Assembly: GCA_916613615.1 (NCBI GenBank)
Contig: OU744735.1
Coordinates: forward strand, 38,761,468 to 38,825,467
Source: Steromphala cineraria
Taxonomy: Eukaryota; Mollusca; Gastropoda; Trochida; Trochidae
Length of the DNA: 64,000 nt
Direction: 5' to 3'
In this document: in pieces, positions 34,801-46,600 of the stretch
Position numbering within the stretch: position 1 is the first letter of the stretch
Layout: each line of letters begins with the position of its first letter
The notes under the pieces: generated by a model
What the model was told of the DNA's origin: nothing
The model's database searches: none
The model's input: only the letters and a program-made list of their open reading frames with translations
Translations under genes and position numbers: made by a program

Positions 34801-37800
34801 GTTATATCCGAGTTATACTGTACAACACAAAAATGTGAAAATATCCTACACAACAGCAATATTTAAGATCTACTTGTTGCTAGGCAACAAATATATTCTT
34901 GCGCATAAGACAAAGTAAACAGCACCGTATAACCACATTATACGCCCTCTGATTTTTTCGCAGTAGCCAATCAAAAACGAGTATTTTGTACATTTATGGT
35001 ATGACTGTTATTGACGTCATGATGGGTACCTCAGAATTGTTTATTACTTATCAATGTAAGTCAACCTATATTTGCAGCGAGAAGAACCAAGACAATGCTC
35101 CCAAGGCCAGCGGTGTTTCCGACCCGTCCAAGTTTGACCTCACCCTGTCTAATGATGTTTTGAAGGATATCGATGCAGCTAAGGAACAGGCTGATAAGTA
35201 AGGGAGACTTTGTCCTTCTCTTACATCCGAACTTGGCTTGCTTTTATGTCAAAACATAAACATTTAAAAAATTGTTACAAAAGAGTTCAGTGAAAATGAC
35301 CTCCCAAAAGGCTTCAACGCCTGTCAAAATGGCCAAACTTCGAATTGAGTCTCCTGGCATTTGTGCCCATTTTGACCAATATTACAATGGAGTAAGTCTG
35401 TCGTCTTCTAACAGCATTGAGTTACTTTTGCATTAACATTGTTCCCTGTAGAATACAGGCTTAGCCTCCCTACTGTCTTAAGATGAAGTCACAATACAAA
35501 TACAAACCTAAAGGGTACAAAAGGAGAGCCGAACTAAAAGATCGTAAGTCTGGCGAAGGGGTTCCTCCTGATCTTCTGGTAGCTAACTACATGAAGTGAT
35601 GAGAGATCTATCCCCTTCTCCTATCATTAAGGTTTACCAATCAGCTTCAGTGTGAAACCTATCTTATTTTTGTTTTATAACACTCCTCATCTGCAGCATG
35701 GTACGTGACCTTGACCTGACTGTGTTCTCCTACACAAACTACGGGAAAGATTACGCCAAGTCTCAGCGTCTCAGTCCTGACGGCTACATACAGGTCGCCT
35801 TTCAACTGGCTTTCTTCAGGTCAGTCTTATACTTCCCAGGGAGTTAAGAATGAAAATAATTTTAAGAGTCCTTATTTCAAAACTGATCAACTTAGATATG
35901 CAACTAGCTTAGACATTTGTAAATGATAATTCTATGTTGAGTTCACAAGTTTGGTTTGACATTAACCTAAGGGAAATAATGACAATATTAAAATGTAATA
36001 TATGGCATGGTTATATAAATTTAAAGATAATATGTAGAGATGTGATGATACACTATTGTACGATACGATACATATCTTAATATCTGATAGCCATACAATT
36101 TGATGCGATACATGTCATGTTAGCTATTTCAAGGTTTTGAAATTTTGACAGATGATTTTCAGGCAATATTAGCAACTTTAAAGTAAATGATACATATCAC
36201 GATTAGAGAAAATATCATGATATGTGTATCATCAGATTAAGTATCAAGATACCCAAATACCACATTATATTGTCACACCACCTATGATTATTTGTCAAGC
36301 ACTCATATCAAAACTTGTCTGTATACCCTGAATTAGCCTTTCAATATTCAGTTAATCATGCTTGTGATTGGAAGGCAGCAAGATAAGAAATAATTTCAAA
36401 ATATTGACAAAATCTATGTTTCTTCAGACTCTATGGAAAGCCATGTGCAACCTACGAGACTGCCTCCCTGAGACGCTTCCTGCTGGGACGCACAGACACA
36501 ATCCGGTCGTGCTCCATCGACTCCTTCAACTTCACCAAGGCGATGATGGATGATTCTGTGTCTCGTGACGCGAAAGAAGATCTCTTCCGAAAAGCTGTTA
36601 TGGCTCATCGGAATTACACTGATGAGGTGAGTTGACCTGAGTTATCTGCCCCTTCTTTGGACATCCGCCATCTTAGAATCAACAAATATTAGGTTGCATT
36701 AAAGTTATTTCTGATTGGTTTCAAATGAGGCCAGTTACAAAAGAGGCCATGATATCCTTGTATACTGTTTACTCTTTTTGCCCCCCGCCGCAACGCGGAA
36801 TGGGGGACATTGTATTCAGTGGCGTCCGTACGTCTGTCAGTACGTCCGGATCCTTGTTAACACGATATCTCAAGAACCAATGCACCAAAAGTCTTCAAAT
36901 TTGGTCACAGCCTCACTTGGGGGATTACGCTGACACCAGTCACTTTTGGTGACCTTGACCTTATTTTCAAGGTCACAACGGCACTTTGACGACTGTTGAA
37001 ACTCTTGTTAACGCGATAGCTCATGAACCGTTGCACACAAGGTCTTCAAATTTGGTCACAGCCTACCTTAGGAAATTACGCAGACACCAGTCACTTTTGG
37101 TGACCATGACCTTATTTTCAAGGTCACAACGGCACTTTGACCACTCTTGAAACACTTGTTAACGCATTATGTCATGAACCCTTGCACCCAATGTCTTCAA
37201 ATTTGGTCACAGCCTACCTTTGGGGAATACACAGACACCAGTAATTTTGGGTGACCGTGACATTATTTTCAAGGTCACTACGGCACTTTGGCCACTTTTG
37301 TAACTCTTGTTAGCAAGTTATCTTATGAACTGCTGCACCTAATGTCTTCAAATTTAGTCACGGCCTACATTGGAGGATTACAAAGACACCTGGCACTTCA
37401 GATGACCTTGACATTATTTTCAAGGTCACTACAGCACTTTGGCCACTTTTGAAACTCTTGTTAACACATCTCCTGAACCGTTTTACAAAATGTCTTCAAA
37501 TTTAGTCACAGACTACATTGTGGGACTACGCAGATACCAAATACTTTGAATGACCTTGACATTAATTTTCAAGGTCACCACAGTTCTTTGAACACTTTTG
37601 AAACATCTCATATCTTATGAACCGATTCATGAAATGTCCTCAAATTTGGTCACAGCCTACTCTGAGGGATTACGCAGACATCAGTCACTATTGGTGACCT
37701 AGATCTTAATTTCTAGGTCACAACTTTGGCCACTTTTGAAACTCTTGTTTACTTGATATCTCATAAACCACTGCACCAAATGTCTTCAAATTCGGTCAGA

Positions 37801-39243
37801 GACTACATTGGGGATTTACGCAGACACCAGTCACTTTGGATGACCGTGTTCTTATTTTCAAGGTCACAACAGCACTTTGACAACTTTTGAAACTCTTGTT
37901 AACACCATATCTCTTGAGCAATTTCACTTATTGTCAATGGGAATATAACATTTGCTTATTGTGACAATTCTATCGCAATATCCAAGCGGCGGGGGACATT
38001 GCCACATTAGTGGCAAACACTTATTATACTTAGTGCCAAAACTATACAGGGGTGTTAACTTTTGAGCAGGATATGATGACTAGTCAAACATCTCAAGGAC
38101 AAAACACTACTTCAGCACTGCATACATTCCATTCTAATTCTTAAATCAAATGCTCGACAATTTTCAACATGATTTGTTTGCAGGCTATCAATGGAAATGG
38201 AATAGATCGGCACCTTCTAGGGTGGAAGCTAGCTGCTATAGAAGCAGGGATGAACGTCCCGGATCTTCACATGGATGGAACATACGCCACCAGTCTCTCC
38301 TTCAGGCTCAGTACAAGCCAGGTTAGCTTTCACAGTAATTGCTAGTTTGAGATTTAGGAACATGGTTGCAATTTGTCAAGTCAAACTTCGAGACACCATG
38401 AAAGAGTCATTGCTTATCCAACATTTTTACTTTTCAAACCTTAATTTTGTTACATAAGTAATGACGGGACTCAAAAAGTCCAAGTTTTCTACTTTCCGCT
38501 CATTATTGTTACAACAGGATCATAAGGAAATTAGGGGGAAGTAAAATTTTGTCTTAGAATATTAAAAAAAATATATGTGTCATTACCTTCAGATGGTAAA
38601 ATATCTCATTCACTCAATCACTATTAAATCTCAAATATTAACTTGTTTTTTCTTTTAATGTCTCAAGGTAGCAAAATGGATTCATGTTACTTAACTGGGC
38701 AAACTACTTTACTTTTAGAGCTGACTTTCTTGATATAAAAACATTGTCTTACAATCATAGAAATTTGATTTAATTTTTATGAGACAACTTTATTTCCCTA
38801 CAAAAATGTGCTACTGCACCTTTATTGAATGTTGGATGTTAATATGCAGTTGAATTATCTTCTTTTGATATTTCTACACATTGACTCAACCAAAATAACG
38901 TTTTCGTGGTTATAGGTTCACATTATCAGGACTTGATTCAAGCAGCCTGACGTCATCATCCTGAAGCATCAGGAACTTATCTTAAGTCATACTTTTACGA
39001 TATATGTTCATTCTTTATGTATTTTTGCAGGTGTCGGCAAAGCACAACGCTGTAATGGGGTTTGGTCCCGTGGTTCCTGACGGGTACGGAATCTGTTACA
39101 ACCCCCAGAAATCCCAGATCAACTTCTCGGTGTCTGCATTCCATCACTGCGCTGAGACTGATACGAAACGTCTCGTCAAGTCTCTCACTGAGAGTCTCGA
39201 TCAAATCCAGGGTGTCCTCGGGGCGCCCCAAAACAAGCTGTAA
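25798..39243 (+). CDS. CRAT: CRAT, carnitine O-acetyltransferase (complete, 14 exons)
   Basis: Transfers acetyl groups between CoA and L-carnitine in the mitochondrial matrix and peroxisomes. Exons: 25798-25824, 28344-28532, 28938-29018, 29764-29882, 31037-31090, 31547-31715, 32364-32535, 33237-33412, 34348-34448, 35078-35197, 35697-35819, 36428-36626, 38184-38321, 39031-39243. All junctions keep frame and give 626 residues, the human CRAT length. Seen: LPRLPVPPMEQTL after the presequence; SDWWKDVAYL and PKQDY (exon 4); LGGKPLCMIQYY and GGCRVPG (exon 6); LHGGGLNSGNRWFDKT (exon 8); catalytic His about residue 344 in NYEHTTAEGPP (exon 9), matching His343 of vertebrate CRAT; GIDRHLLG and the STS motif, about 553-555 (exon 13); the FGPVVPDGYGICY block (exon 14). 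The chain ends NKL, a possible peroxisomal PTS1 (vertebrate CRAT ends AKL). AATAAA occurs at 39353. Confidence 0.96.
27053..27109. repeat. Short perfect-stem hairpin
   Basis: TTAAAAAACACACACCACCA pairs with TGGTGTTGTGTGTTTTTTAA around a 15-nt region that can pair partly too (CCATTGG). Could be a tiny foldback element or a transcribed hairpin within CRAT intron 1. Confidence 0.7.
28046..28157. mobile_element. MITE family CAGTCTAAG, one arm
   Basis: CAGTCTTAGTAAACCTAGCC followed by TTTCACTCCAATATTGAGTC and TTGACCAATCA matches the left arm of the full copy at 62905-63171. 186 bp before CRAT exon 2. Confidence 0.75.
29461..29718. mobile_element. MITE family TCCTGTCTCAG, copy 2, with 8-bp TSD
   Basis: Same long-TIR element in CRAT intron 3, flanked by GATTTTAT at 29453-29460 and 29719-29726. 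The 8-bp duplication suggests a hAT-type origin. It ends 45 bp before exon 4. Confidence 0.88.
29975..30240. mobile_element. TIR element hosting a pogo-like MITE
   Basis: Outer inverted pair AAAAAGCCAATATTATGGAT and its mirror at 30206-30232. Within it lies a copy of the TA-flanked MITE AGTAGAACACGGATATAGCG (30031-30205). CRAT intron 4. Confidence 0.7.
32950..33236 (+). pseudogene. Two decayed tandem copies of CRAT exon 8, 5' edge
   Basis: Copies starting at 32950 and 33090 repeat the 3' end of intron 7 and the first 40-70 nt of exon 8 (true start 33237), at 140-147 bp spacing. The nearer copy keeps TTTCAG and an open frame (DKRNKAVVETKQQSI against DKSNKAAMETIQQSI). The farther one has lost the acceptor (TTTCGG). 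Neither has the rest of the exon. Confidence 0.88.
33522..34175. mobile_element. 654-bp non-autonomous element with TIRs
   Basis: TACCGGGAATCCTCGTATTT at the left and AATACGTGTATTCCCGGTA at the right; subterminal AAGCCCCGGGCTTAATT repeats. Organised like 5744-7226 (TACCGT... ends plus subterminal G/C-rich repeats), so perhaps the same superfamily. CRAT intron 8. Confidence 0.75.
34348..34448 (+). CDS. CRAT: CRAT exon 9, catalytic histidine exon
   Basis: Opens after a CTTACAG acceptor with IVAEDGAAGLNYEH and continues TTAEGPPIAALMDHV. The His of the YEH/EGPP motif is the general base of carnitine acyltransferases, and every flanking residue that defines the motif is present, so the enzyme is predicted to be active. 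Confidence 0.95.
34676..34820. mobile_element. pogo/Tc1-type MITE, TA TSD
   Basis: CAGTAGAACACAGATATAGC at the left and GTTATATCCGAGTTATACTG at the right, flanked by TA. Interior CCCCTATATAATATCATTAA is shared with the copies at 30031-30205 and 54918-55091. CRAT intron 9. Confidence 0.85.
36776..38030. repeat. Modular hairpin/tandem-array element, family III
   Basis: From GCCCCCCGCCGCAACGCGGA to AGCGGCGGGGGACATTGCC in CRAT intron 12. About seven tandem units of near 150 bp, each with GTCTTCAAATTTGGTCACAG, CAGACACCAGTCACTTTTGG and TTATTTTCAAGGTCAC. Confidence 0.85.
39031..39243 (+). CDS. CRAT: CRAT terminal exon with PTS1-like tail
   Basis: Encodes VSAKHNAVMGFGPVVP followed by the conserved GYGICYNPQ and NFSVSAF segments, a helical C-terminus, and a final N-K-L then TAA. 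N-K-L is an allowed but weaker variant of the S/A/C-K/R-L peroxisomal signal. With the N-terminal presequence, this suggests dual targeting. Confidence 0.93.
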   Translation: MSAKHNAVMGFGPVVPDGYGICYNPQKSQINFSVSAFHHCAETDTKRLVKSLTESLDQIQGVLGAPQNKL

Positions 39244-40427
39244 TGTGATTGGTTGCAAGAGTTGGCTTTGAACTGTGTGAATGCTCTTTGAGAAATAGAT
39301 GTGAGGAATAGGTTTGTTTACATCAAATATATAAATAAGTATGAGTATTAGTAATAAATACTCACAGCAAATAACAGCAGGCTGGAAAGAGTGCCTTCTT
39401 GTGTCAAGCGTTTCATTTGATTGTCATTAACTGGGCATTTGACATGGTATAAAGAAATAGAAAAGATAAAAGCTTTATTGGATCACTAAGGAATAATTTT
39501 CTTTAACTTAAATTTTTTGAGGAATAAGTATTAGGAATATGTGTCTGTATGTCAAGCACTTACATGTAATGAACTTGTAGTATTCAGGGTTGCTTTCAAA
39601 CATGAATTTGTTCCACTCACGGGTAATTGATGTCTTAACATTTATTTTGAGTATAAATTGTAAAAAATGATAGAGAATTAGCAAGTGCGATCATGAATGG
39701 GGTCTATAAGTTGTTTGAACATTATTAGCATATACTGCAAAGTGATTTCAAGCAGAAGTCTTAGACTATTTCCATTTTCATATTTCAAAAAACGTGTAAA
39801 GAAACAAAACAGGACCATAACTACAGGGTCCATTAAGCTGTATTTTCACTGTGGAAGCTTTTATTCCATCTCTAACTTAGTGGAATTTGATAAAAGATAA
39901 TCCAGAACTGTAATAAAAATCTGTAACAACAATGTCATTTATTTATTTAATTAAGGAGGACATTAGAAAACCAAAGTAAAAGAGACAGGATAATGTGTCT
40001 AGATAACTTGTTCACCTCTTTGGTTAGTTCACAGCCAGTCTGGAATGTTTTCGATAAAGCATACATACGTCCATTTATTGCTACGAGGGTAGTCATAATA
40101 GGGTTCATATTTTTCATATAATGCCCATGTTCAAGTACAGTATTGCCCATAACTGTTTTCATTCATTTCCCAGATTGCTGTGATAGTAAGCATGCTTAAG
40201 TGTATGGATGGAATGATGTGGTCATGAAAGTATCCATTACTCTGTATATATAACTATAGTGGAGGATCAAGAAAGATAAAGATAGGGTGTCACGTTTGAG
40301 GTTTCTACTTTATATACAGGCGACTTTGGATACATAAAAAAAGCTAAAATTAGGATTTGAACCCCCTCTAATCCCCACTCTGGATACAACACTAAGTACG
40401 GTAATAAAACATGTATGTGGGTTTTCA

Positions 40428-40545
40428 TCCTGTCTCAGAGTACGCCCGTTATGCTAACTTCACTAATCTGTATCCTGGGCTCAGAAGCTAGATTTGCTCG
40501 CGCGGCCCGACTTGGATATAGCCAATCAAATTATTTTGGAAATGT
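40428..40545. mobile_element. MITE family TCCTGTCTCAG, copy 3, one arm
   Basis: Only the left arm (CATCCTGTCTCAGAGTACG to AGCCAATCAAATTATTTTGG) is present; the second arm is lost. Intergenic, downstream of CRAT. Confidence 0.8.
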
Positions 40546-40729
40546 TAATTGCCCGTACAGAAAATGTTTTCGCTGTTTTTTTCTGCACCTTACTTGAAAA
40601 AACACTGTCTTCACATCTGGAATTGCTACCTTGTCATTAAACTTATCATAGCAAAGAAACTAGAGCTACCATTATGATACATCATTTATAAAGATTCCTT
40701 TAATAATTAATAATCAGAAGATGATAATT

Positions 40730-41107
40730 AGGGCTTCAACAGGTACACGAGTACTGGAGCCCGAGTCGGATCCAGCTGGACTCGAGTCCAATTTTTGGAG
40801 TGTTTAACACTGTTAATTATTTAAGTTATTTCAGTCTGTTTATCTGTATTATGTAAAGAAAAATGATCAACATTACCATTTCAAGACATTGATGTAAAAA
40901 TCATTTAAACCATTTAAAAATCGAATTATATGTCATAATATCTAGGTTATACAACAATTCTAGGTTCTTTAGGTAAGGCTAAGACTGGATGGCTATAACA
41001 ATCCGAAAATCCTTGGGTAAGGATAAAATGTCGGGTACTCAGGTCGGAGTCGAGTCTGACCCCTCGAGTTCTCGAGTCCAGTATTTTGGACCCGTGGAAG
41101 CCCTTAT
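40730..41107. mobile_element. hAT-like MITE
   Basis: TAGGGCTTCAAC at the left, GTGGAAGCCCTT at the right, with ACTCGAGTCC words at both ends. ATGATAA occurs directly on both flanks, a probable 7-8 bp target duplication with one change. Confidence 0.75.
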
Positions 41108-42287
41108 GATAAGTATGTATAGTAATTATTGGAAAAAAGAGCTTAGATATATGAGGTTAATTATTATCAAATTTTGCATTTTATGCCTTAAATTATTTAA
41201 TGGTTGTTATTGTTGATGATTTTGATTGATACATTTCTCGTGTTGTTCAGCATGGCAAGATTTTTTGTGTGTGAAACATTCTTTAAATTTATATGACTTC
41301 ACTTCGTGATTCCATTCTAATAATGTGCAAAATATACCACTCTTATTCTTACTAAAATTTTGTAGGTTGAATGGTTTCATTTTATGTTTATTATTTAAGT
41401 TAAAAAGTTATATGTAATTGAATAGAGGTTGTGATGTAAATCTATTCAAAACTTCATTCTTCAAATATAAAAATGTGTTCAACTGTATTCGTTAATGTGG
41501 TTCACAGGGTTATTATGCTTATCTGGCAAGTTTATATGAAGTAATAATTTTTAGAATGTTTGTTAATTGTAATTAGTGCTCTGTTAATGTTTAACATTAT
41601 TAAGCTATATTTGACGTTTCTTCAGCAATATTCAAAATCTCAAATGACACTTAGATTTTATGACCTAATTATGTTGGATAAGCTAAGTTTATATGTGATA
41701 TGGTTATAAAACATGAATATGCAGCACATTTTCAATTTAATTGAAGTGTGGAATATGTCATAGTGACAGCTATGCAAAGTATATCAATGTTGGTGGTTTA
41801 TACACAATTAGAGGCATAATGTTGTGTGAAGTGAGAATGTGTTTGAATGTAAATGATAACATTACTTTAGTTCTATTTGTATTTTTCTCCATTAGTCCTT
41901 TATCTATATATTCATAGATGAATTACATTGTTTCATCCATAATAAAATGAATCGTTGTAATAATCAAATATATATCTTTCAATAGTCACAATAACATGGT
42001 GCAGTGGGAAGATTTGTTTTTTAGTCACAGATTGTATATTATTTGTTTTTTGACAATCCCTTGTCATTCAGAATATTTCATTTGTCATGCAATGTAGTTT
42101 AATCCAAATACATTTCATTTTCCGGATAAATCGACCATCAATTTAGATTAGTATTAAGTCATATCTTTTTACTAGGAGCAGCCAATGATTTAATGTATTA
42201 TGCAAATCTCCTAATGTCCATGGTGCTCTAATTCTGATTTGTATGAGGTAGATATGAAACTGAAATGTTTTCCACAAAAACGTTTAA

Positions 42288-42777
42288 AGTGACACAGAGT
42301 ATGTTTCTTAAAATTTTATTTGGTTTTGATAAGCTACAAAATATCTAATATGCTGATTGAAGTTCATATTTCATCACTGGACTTGCAAATGTATCCATCT
42401 ATGCATAATATCTCTAAAATGCTTGATTTTATTGAAAAATCAATAAAACATCTCAAATACGTTTGATATTCAAAATTATGCATCCAATTAATCTACCTAT
42501 TAGTTATAATACCTAATAGACACTATTGAATCGAATATATCTTCCTGTTAGCTTATGACAAGGTTTCAAAATTACGTTTGGCGAATTTGCGTGCGCCACT
42601 CGAGCCACATTGTCCGGTTTTCGATCAAAATCCCGACTTTGAATGGCCGTACTTTCGCTCTAATGTACTGAATGACCTGTAACTTGTTATTTTCAGTAAC
42701 AGTTAGTGGTTCCCGATGTAATAACATCGATTTCAACATTTGACATATGTGATCCTATCAACATACTCTGTGTCTCT
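42288..42777. mobile_element. TTAA-flanked MITE, 490 bp
   Basis: Ends AGTGACACAGAGTATGTTT and AACATACTCTGTGTCTCT between TTAA duplications (42284-42287, 42778-42781). Related in design, not sequence, to 11309-11665. Confidence 0.85.
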
Positions 42778-43097
42778 TTAAGACCACCCCAATGTTCAAT
42801 ATCTATTATCTAATGATATATAGATTGTATTATAAACATTACATAAAATCATGAAAATTGGTGTGTTCATTAACATTTTCGTTGAGTATGTTTTGAATCC
42901 TTTCTTTATATCAGTTATATGATGAGCAATATCTAAAAAATATTATTTGTTAATCTTGAGAATTGATTGCTGATTATATTACCCTAGTCAGTTTTGACAT
43001 AATAAAATGGATTGAACAATTGTATCTTGTTCTATTTTAGCTCATCTGGTCTGACTTCAGCACTCCTTAGCTAATAGGGTTGATGAATTGCAGATTT

Positions 43098-44575
43098 GTC
43101 AAGTCAAGTCAAGTTTATTGTATTCGAAGCCTCCGGCCCATATACAGTTTACAGAGTTTACATAAGGGTTGAATAACAAAAGGACAGTGTATAATTATTT
43201 GTTTAACAATTCATCTCTTAACTTACAAGCATATTTTATATACAAAGACAAATTTTTAATATTTTGTTCATCACATGATGATACTAATGACCTAAAGGCT
43301 ACTTCCGGGGATTTTGACAGGTAATAATCAGGTAAAAATTTCTTTCTGATTTCATCATATGGTTTACAGATAAACATGAAATGGACTTCGTTTTCAACTG
43401 CATCTTTACATAATGGACAGAGTCTTTGGTTTCTTTCTATTGACATCTTTCTTCCCTCATTTACCATTAACTTCAATAATCCTAGTCTAAATTTAATCAG
43501 GCTACACCTTAAATCTTTACATGTAAGTATCGATAGATATTTTTCTGGCTGAAGTAGACTTTTAAATGTCCTATAACAGTCATAGCGTGTGCTATTATTC
43601 AAACTCGATTGCCATTCCTGGTGAAACATGCTTAAAGTTCGATTACGAAATTTTTTCATCAAAGCATCAATATTACCAACAGTTTGATTTAACCAGACAA
43701 AGCCAAAGCCATGAGAAAACAATAAATATCTAACGCTTGATGCCCAAGTTACTTTACTAATACTGTCTAAGTAAAACATCATATTATATGATAACTTTGG
43801 AATACGATGATTAGGCATGAAAAGAATTTTTAGCCAATATTTCAGACATCTGATTTGCGAGTTGATGTAGAGGGGGTGTCTACCACATTCTCCATACACC
43901 ATAACATTTGGTGTTGAAGGCCCAACTCCCAAAAACTTTTTACATGCTAGTAAATGAATTTTTTCTAAAGATTGAAAATGTTGGAAACCCCATATTTCTG
44001 ACGGGTATAACAGAATGGTTGTATTTGGCCTTCAAAGATTTTAAAGAATAAAACCAGCGTTATTATTCCAAGTTTATAGGTTACCGAAATTAATTGAAAA
44101 AGAGATTTTTCAGCTCGAAGGGCAAGATCCAAACGCTTTTTTTCATATTGAAAGTATGATAAAATCGAACACCTAGATAAGTATAACCATCGACTATTTT
44201 CACAGGGTATTTATCTAGAAACCACTTCTCTTTATTGGATATTGGACCGCCCCTCCGAAATATGACGACATTAGTTTTATCGAGATTTACTGAAAGCTTC
44301 CATTCTTTCGCCACTGTATCTGATAGTAAAATAACATCATCGGCAAAGAGAAGCATTAATATTTCTATGTAATCTGGAAACAACTGAATACCATTTTTTC
44401 CATTACATGCAATTTCATGATATAGCTCACTGATAAAAAAAGAGAATAGGATGGGACTAAGTATGCATCCTTGTCTTAAACCAAGAGGACAATCAAAATA
44501 GTCTGTAACACCACTCTCACAGCTGACACAGGATTTTATATTTGAATACATTTCTTTTAACATACAGATTTGGTA
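43098..44575 (-). mobile_element. Non-LTR retrotransposon remnant with zinc knuckle
   Basis: Minus-strand RT: GLRQGCILSPILFSFF, polymerase box LLFADDVILL, then VDGYTYLGVRF. After a frameshift comes the C-terminal region with TPNVMVYGECGRHPLYI and the CCHC-like RLCPLCKDAVENEVHFMFIC. The 3' end is (GTCAA)n at 43098-43113. Truncated before the palm domain, so inactive. A different lineage from 21403-25465. Confidence 0.9.
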
Positions 44576-44589
44576 ACCCTGTGACCCCT

Positions 44590-45320
44590 AGTGAGGGGCA
44601 TTTGGGCCATGACTTAAAATGTATATCCGTCTTCATATCGATAAGCAAATGACCTTATAAGGTCAAACTTTGTGTACAGTTTCCTTAGCTGAAGGGGATA
44701 ATAAGCAGAGGACGGGGCTGCTATCAGTTTTTGTGAAGTTTCCACCGCCGCCGCATTTGTCACAAGGTCACAAGCTATGTAATCACCCTTAGAATTCCTT
44801 GTAAACGCGATAACTTGAAAAGTTTTTGTGCTATGAAGCTCTAACTTGGTATATAATATTATCATCCTTGGAAAAGGAAAAACATCTTGAAAAGGTTTCA
44901 GCTACAATCCGTCAAAGGTCAAGGTCACAGTAAGGTCATGACTAGCATGGTTTAGCGAAAATGCTTAATTTTAACTATGATAATAAAAATGGTTCAATGA
45001 TTGTGTGACCTTGAAGATCAAGGTCATGAGATATGAGTTATTGCAATTACTTGTGAACACGATAACTTGAAAAATGTTTGTGTTATGAAGTTTAGATTTT
45101 GAAATATTATCTCTTGAGAAGTAAAAATATTTTCAAAACTGTTTAGGTACGAAATGTCCAAGGTCATGGCAAGGTTCATTGATTGTGTGACCTTGAGTGT
45201 CGAAGGTCAAGGTCACGAGAAAATGCCAAATTTGGTGAGGCCTGTAAAAGGCGGAACAGGGTAAGGCGAAACCCCAAATTTCGGGGCTGCTCTGCTTTTG
45301 CGTATCCCGCAAAGGCTAAT
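44590..45320. repeat. Modular element, family IV, AAGGTCA-rich
   Basis: Tandem diverged units each with GATAACTTGAAAA, TGTGTTATGAAG and GTCAAGGTCAC or TGACCTTGA words (44915-45220), closing with hairpin-like ACCCCAAATTTCGGGGC and CGTATCCCGCAAAGG. Confidence 0.7.
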
Positions 45321-45559
45321 CTAGTGATTTATAAATATATTTTGTGAACCTGCTACCCATCATAAGTGACTCTTCATCTGATCCCTAAAACAATTTTGTA
45401 TCTTCTTCTAGAAGGCATCAGAAGCGCTACAGAGCAAAACTCCTTAGATGAGAAGGATTGTACTTGATAAATTTGATGATCCTGTGACTCTTCATAAGGT
45501 TACCTTCTGACAGTTTGTAATATAAATTATTGATGGCCTGATGAACTACAGAGCCAATT

Positions 45560-46600
45560 ATGTCTCTCCCCCGAAGGGTCGGGAGACATACTGGTTTTTG
45601 GCTGAGTTCCCGTCCTCGGCGTTCCCATTCGTTTCAGGAACATAACTCTGAAACTACTTGATCAATCTTCACCAATTTCGTATACATAGACTTCATATCA
45701 TATAGATGTGCCTTTTGGAGGTTTCAAATTCTTGCAAAAAATGTTTTGGGTTTCCATGGTGACAGTTTGATCTTTGTCATTTTGAACGGTATGGTTACCC
45801 GGTAGTTTCCGAAGCGTAACACTGAAACTACTTGACCAATGTTCATCAAATTTGCTATACATCCTCTTCATATCATGTAGGGCTTTCAAATTCTTTCTTA
45901 TCATATATCTTAGAGTTTCCACAGTTTCAAACAACGACTAAAAGCTTCTCTGACTCAAGACTGGCACTCCTCCCTCTACTCTAGCAGCAAGTGTTCCACC
46001 TACAGACATTTCAAATCTATGCTTAACGTGGAATCATATCTGACTCTTGACTTGCCTTTCAGATTTCGAAGAATTCTAGCTAAATTTCGATGCTCTAAAT
46101 TTCCACTAGAAATAGAATTTGGTCGAAGCAACAAAACCCAAAGGAAGCAAGACTGTGCAAAAGATGTCAGAAACATGAAGATGAGTTTCACGTCCTACTT
46201 AAATGTCCCTCCTATGTTGAACTACGGAAAATCTACCTTGATCCACTCTATACTAAATATCCAAATATGAACATTTTTAAAGTCTTATTAAAATCAAATG
46301 AAAAACCTATTTTATGCAACTTAAGTACTGGTAATTATCTTTTAAATATATGCTCCTTATTACACAAGAATGTAACATAATGCATGCTGTGAATAAACAT
46401 TCATGATGAATTATGTATTTTTGGCCAATGGCCTTATACTGAATGAAATCTGTCTGTCTGTCTGTCAGTTTCCACTGTAACAGTTTGGACATCGTCATTT
46501 TGAAGGGAAAGGTTAGTTTCATAAATAGAACCTAAATTTACAGTTTGTTGTTTTATAGAAAGAATATGGTTTTTAGTTGAGTTAAAAAGCACTATAAGGA
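45560..46600 (+). repeat. Modular element, family V, carrying a LINE 3' fragment
   Basis: Starts CTCCCCCGAAGGGTCGGGAG and repeats units with TTGATCAATNTTCACCAA and TTTCCATGGTGACAG. From about 45925 to 46450 it contains the C-terminal end of another LINE, with LPFRFRRILAKFRCS and zinc knuckle CKRCQKHEDEFHVLLKC broken by a one-base frameshift. Confidence 0.72.

Larger units (their letters stand above)
39244..43097. other. CRAT 3' flank and intergenic DNA
   Basis: Begins with the CRAT 3'UTR (AATAAA at 39353; another AATAAAA near 39912). The rest is AT-rich with the MITEs listed separately. No coding sequence seen. Confidence 0.5.

Noticed and set aside
38995..39258. 87-codon minus-strand frame
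   Set aside because: Antisense shadow of the CRAT terminal exon.
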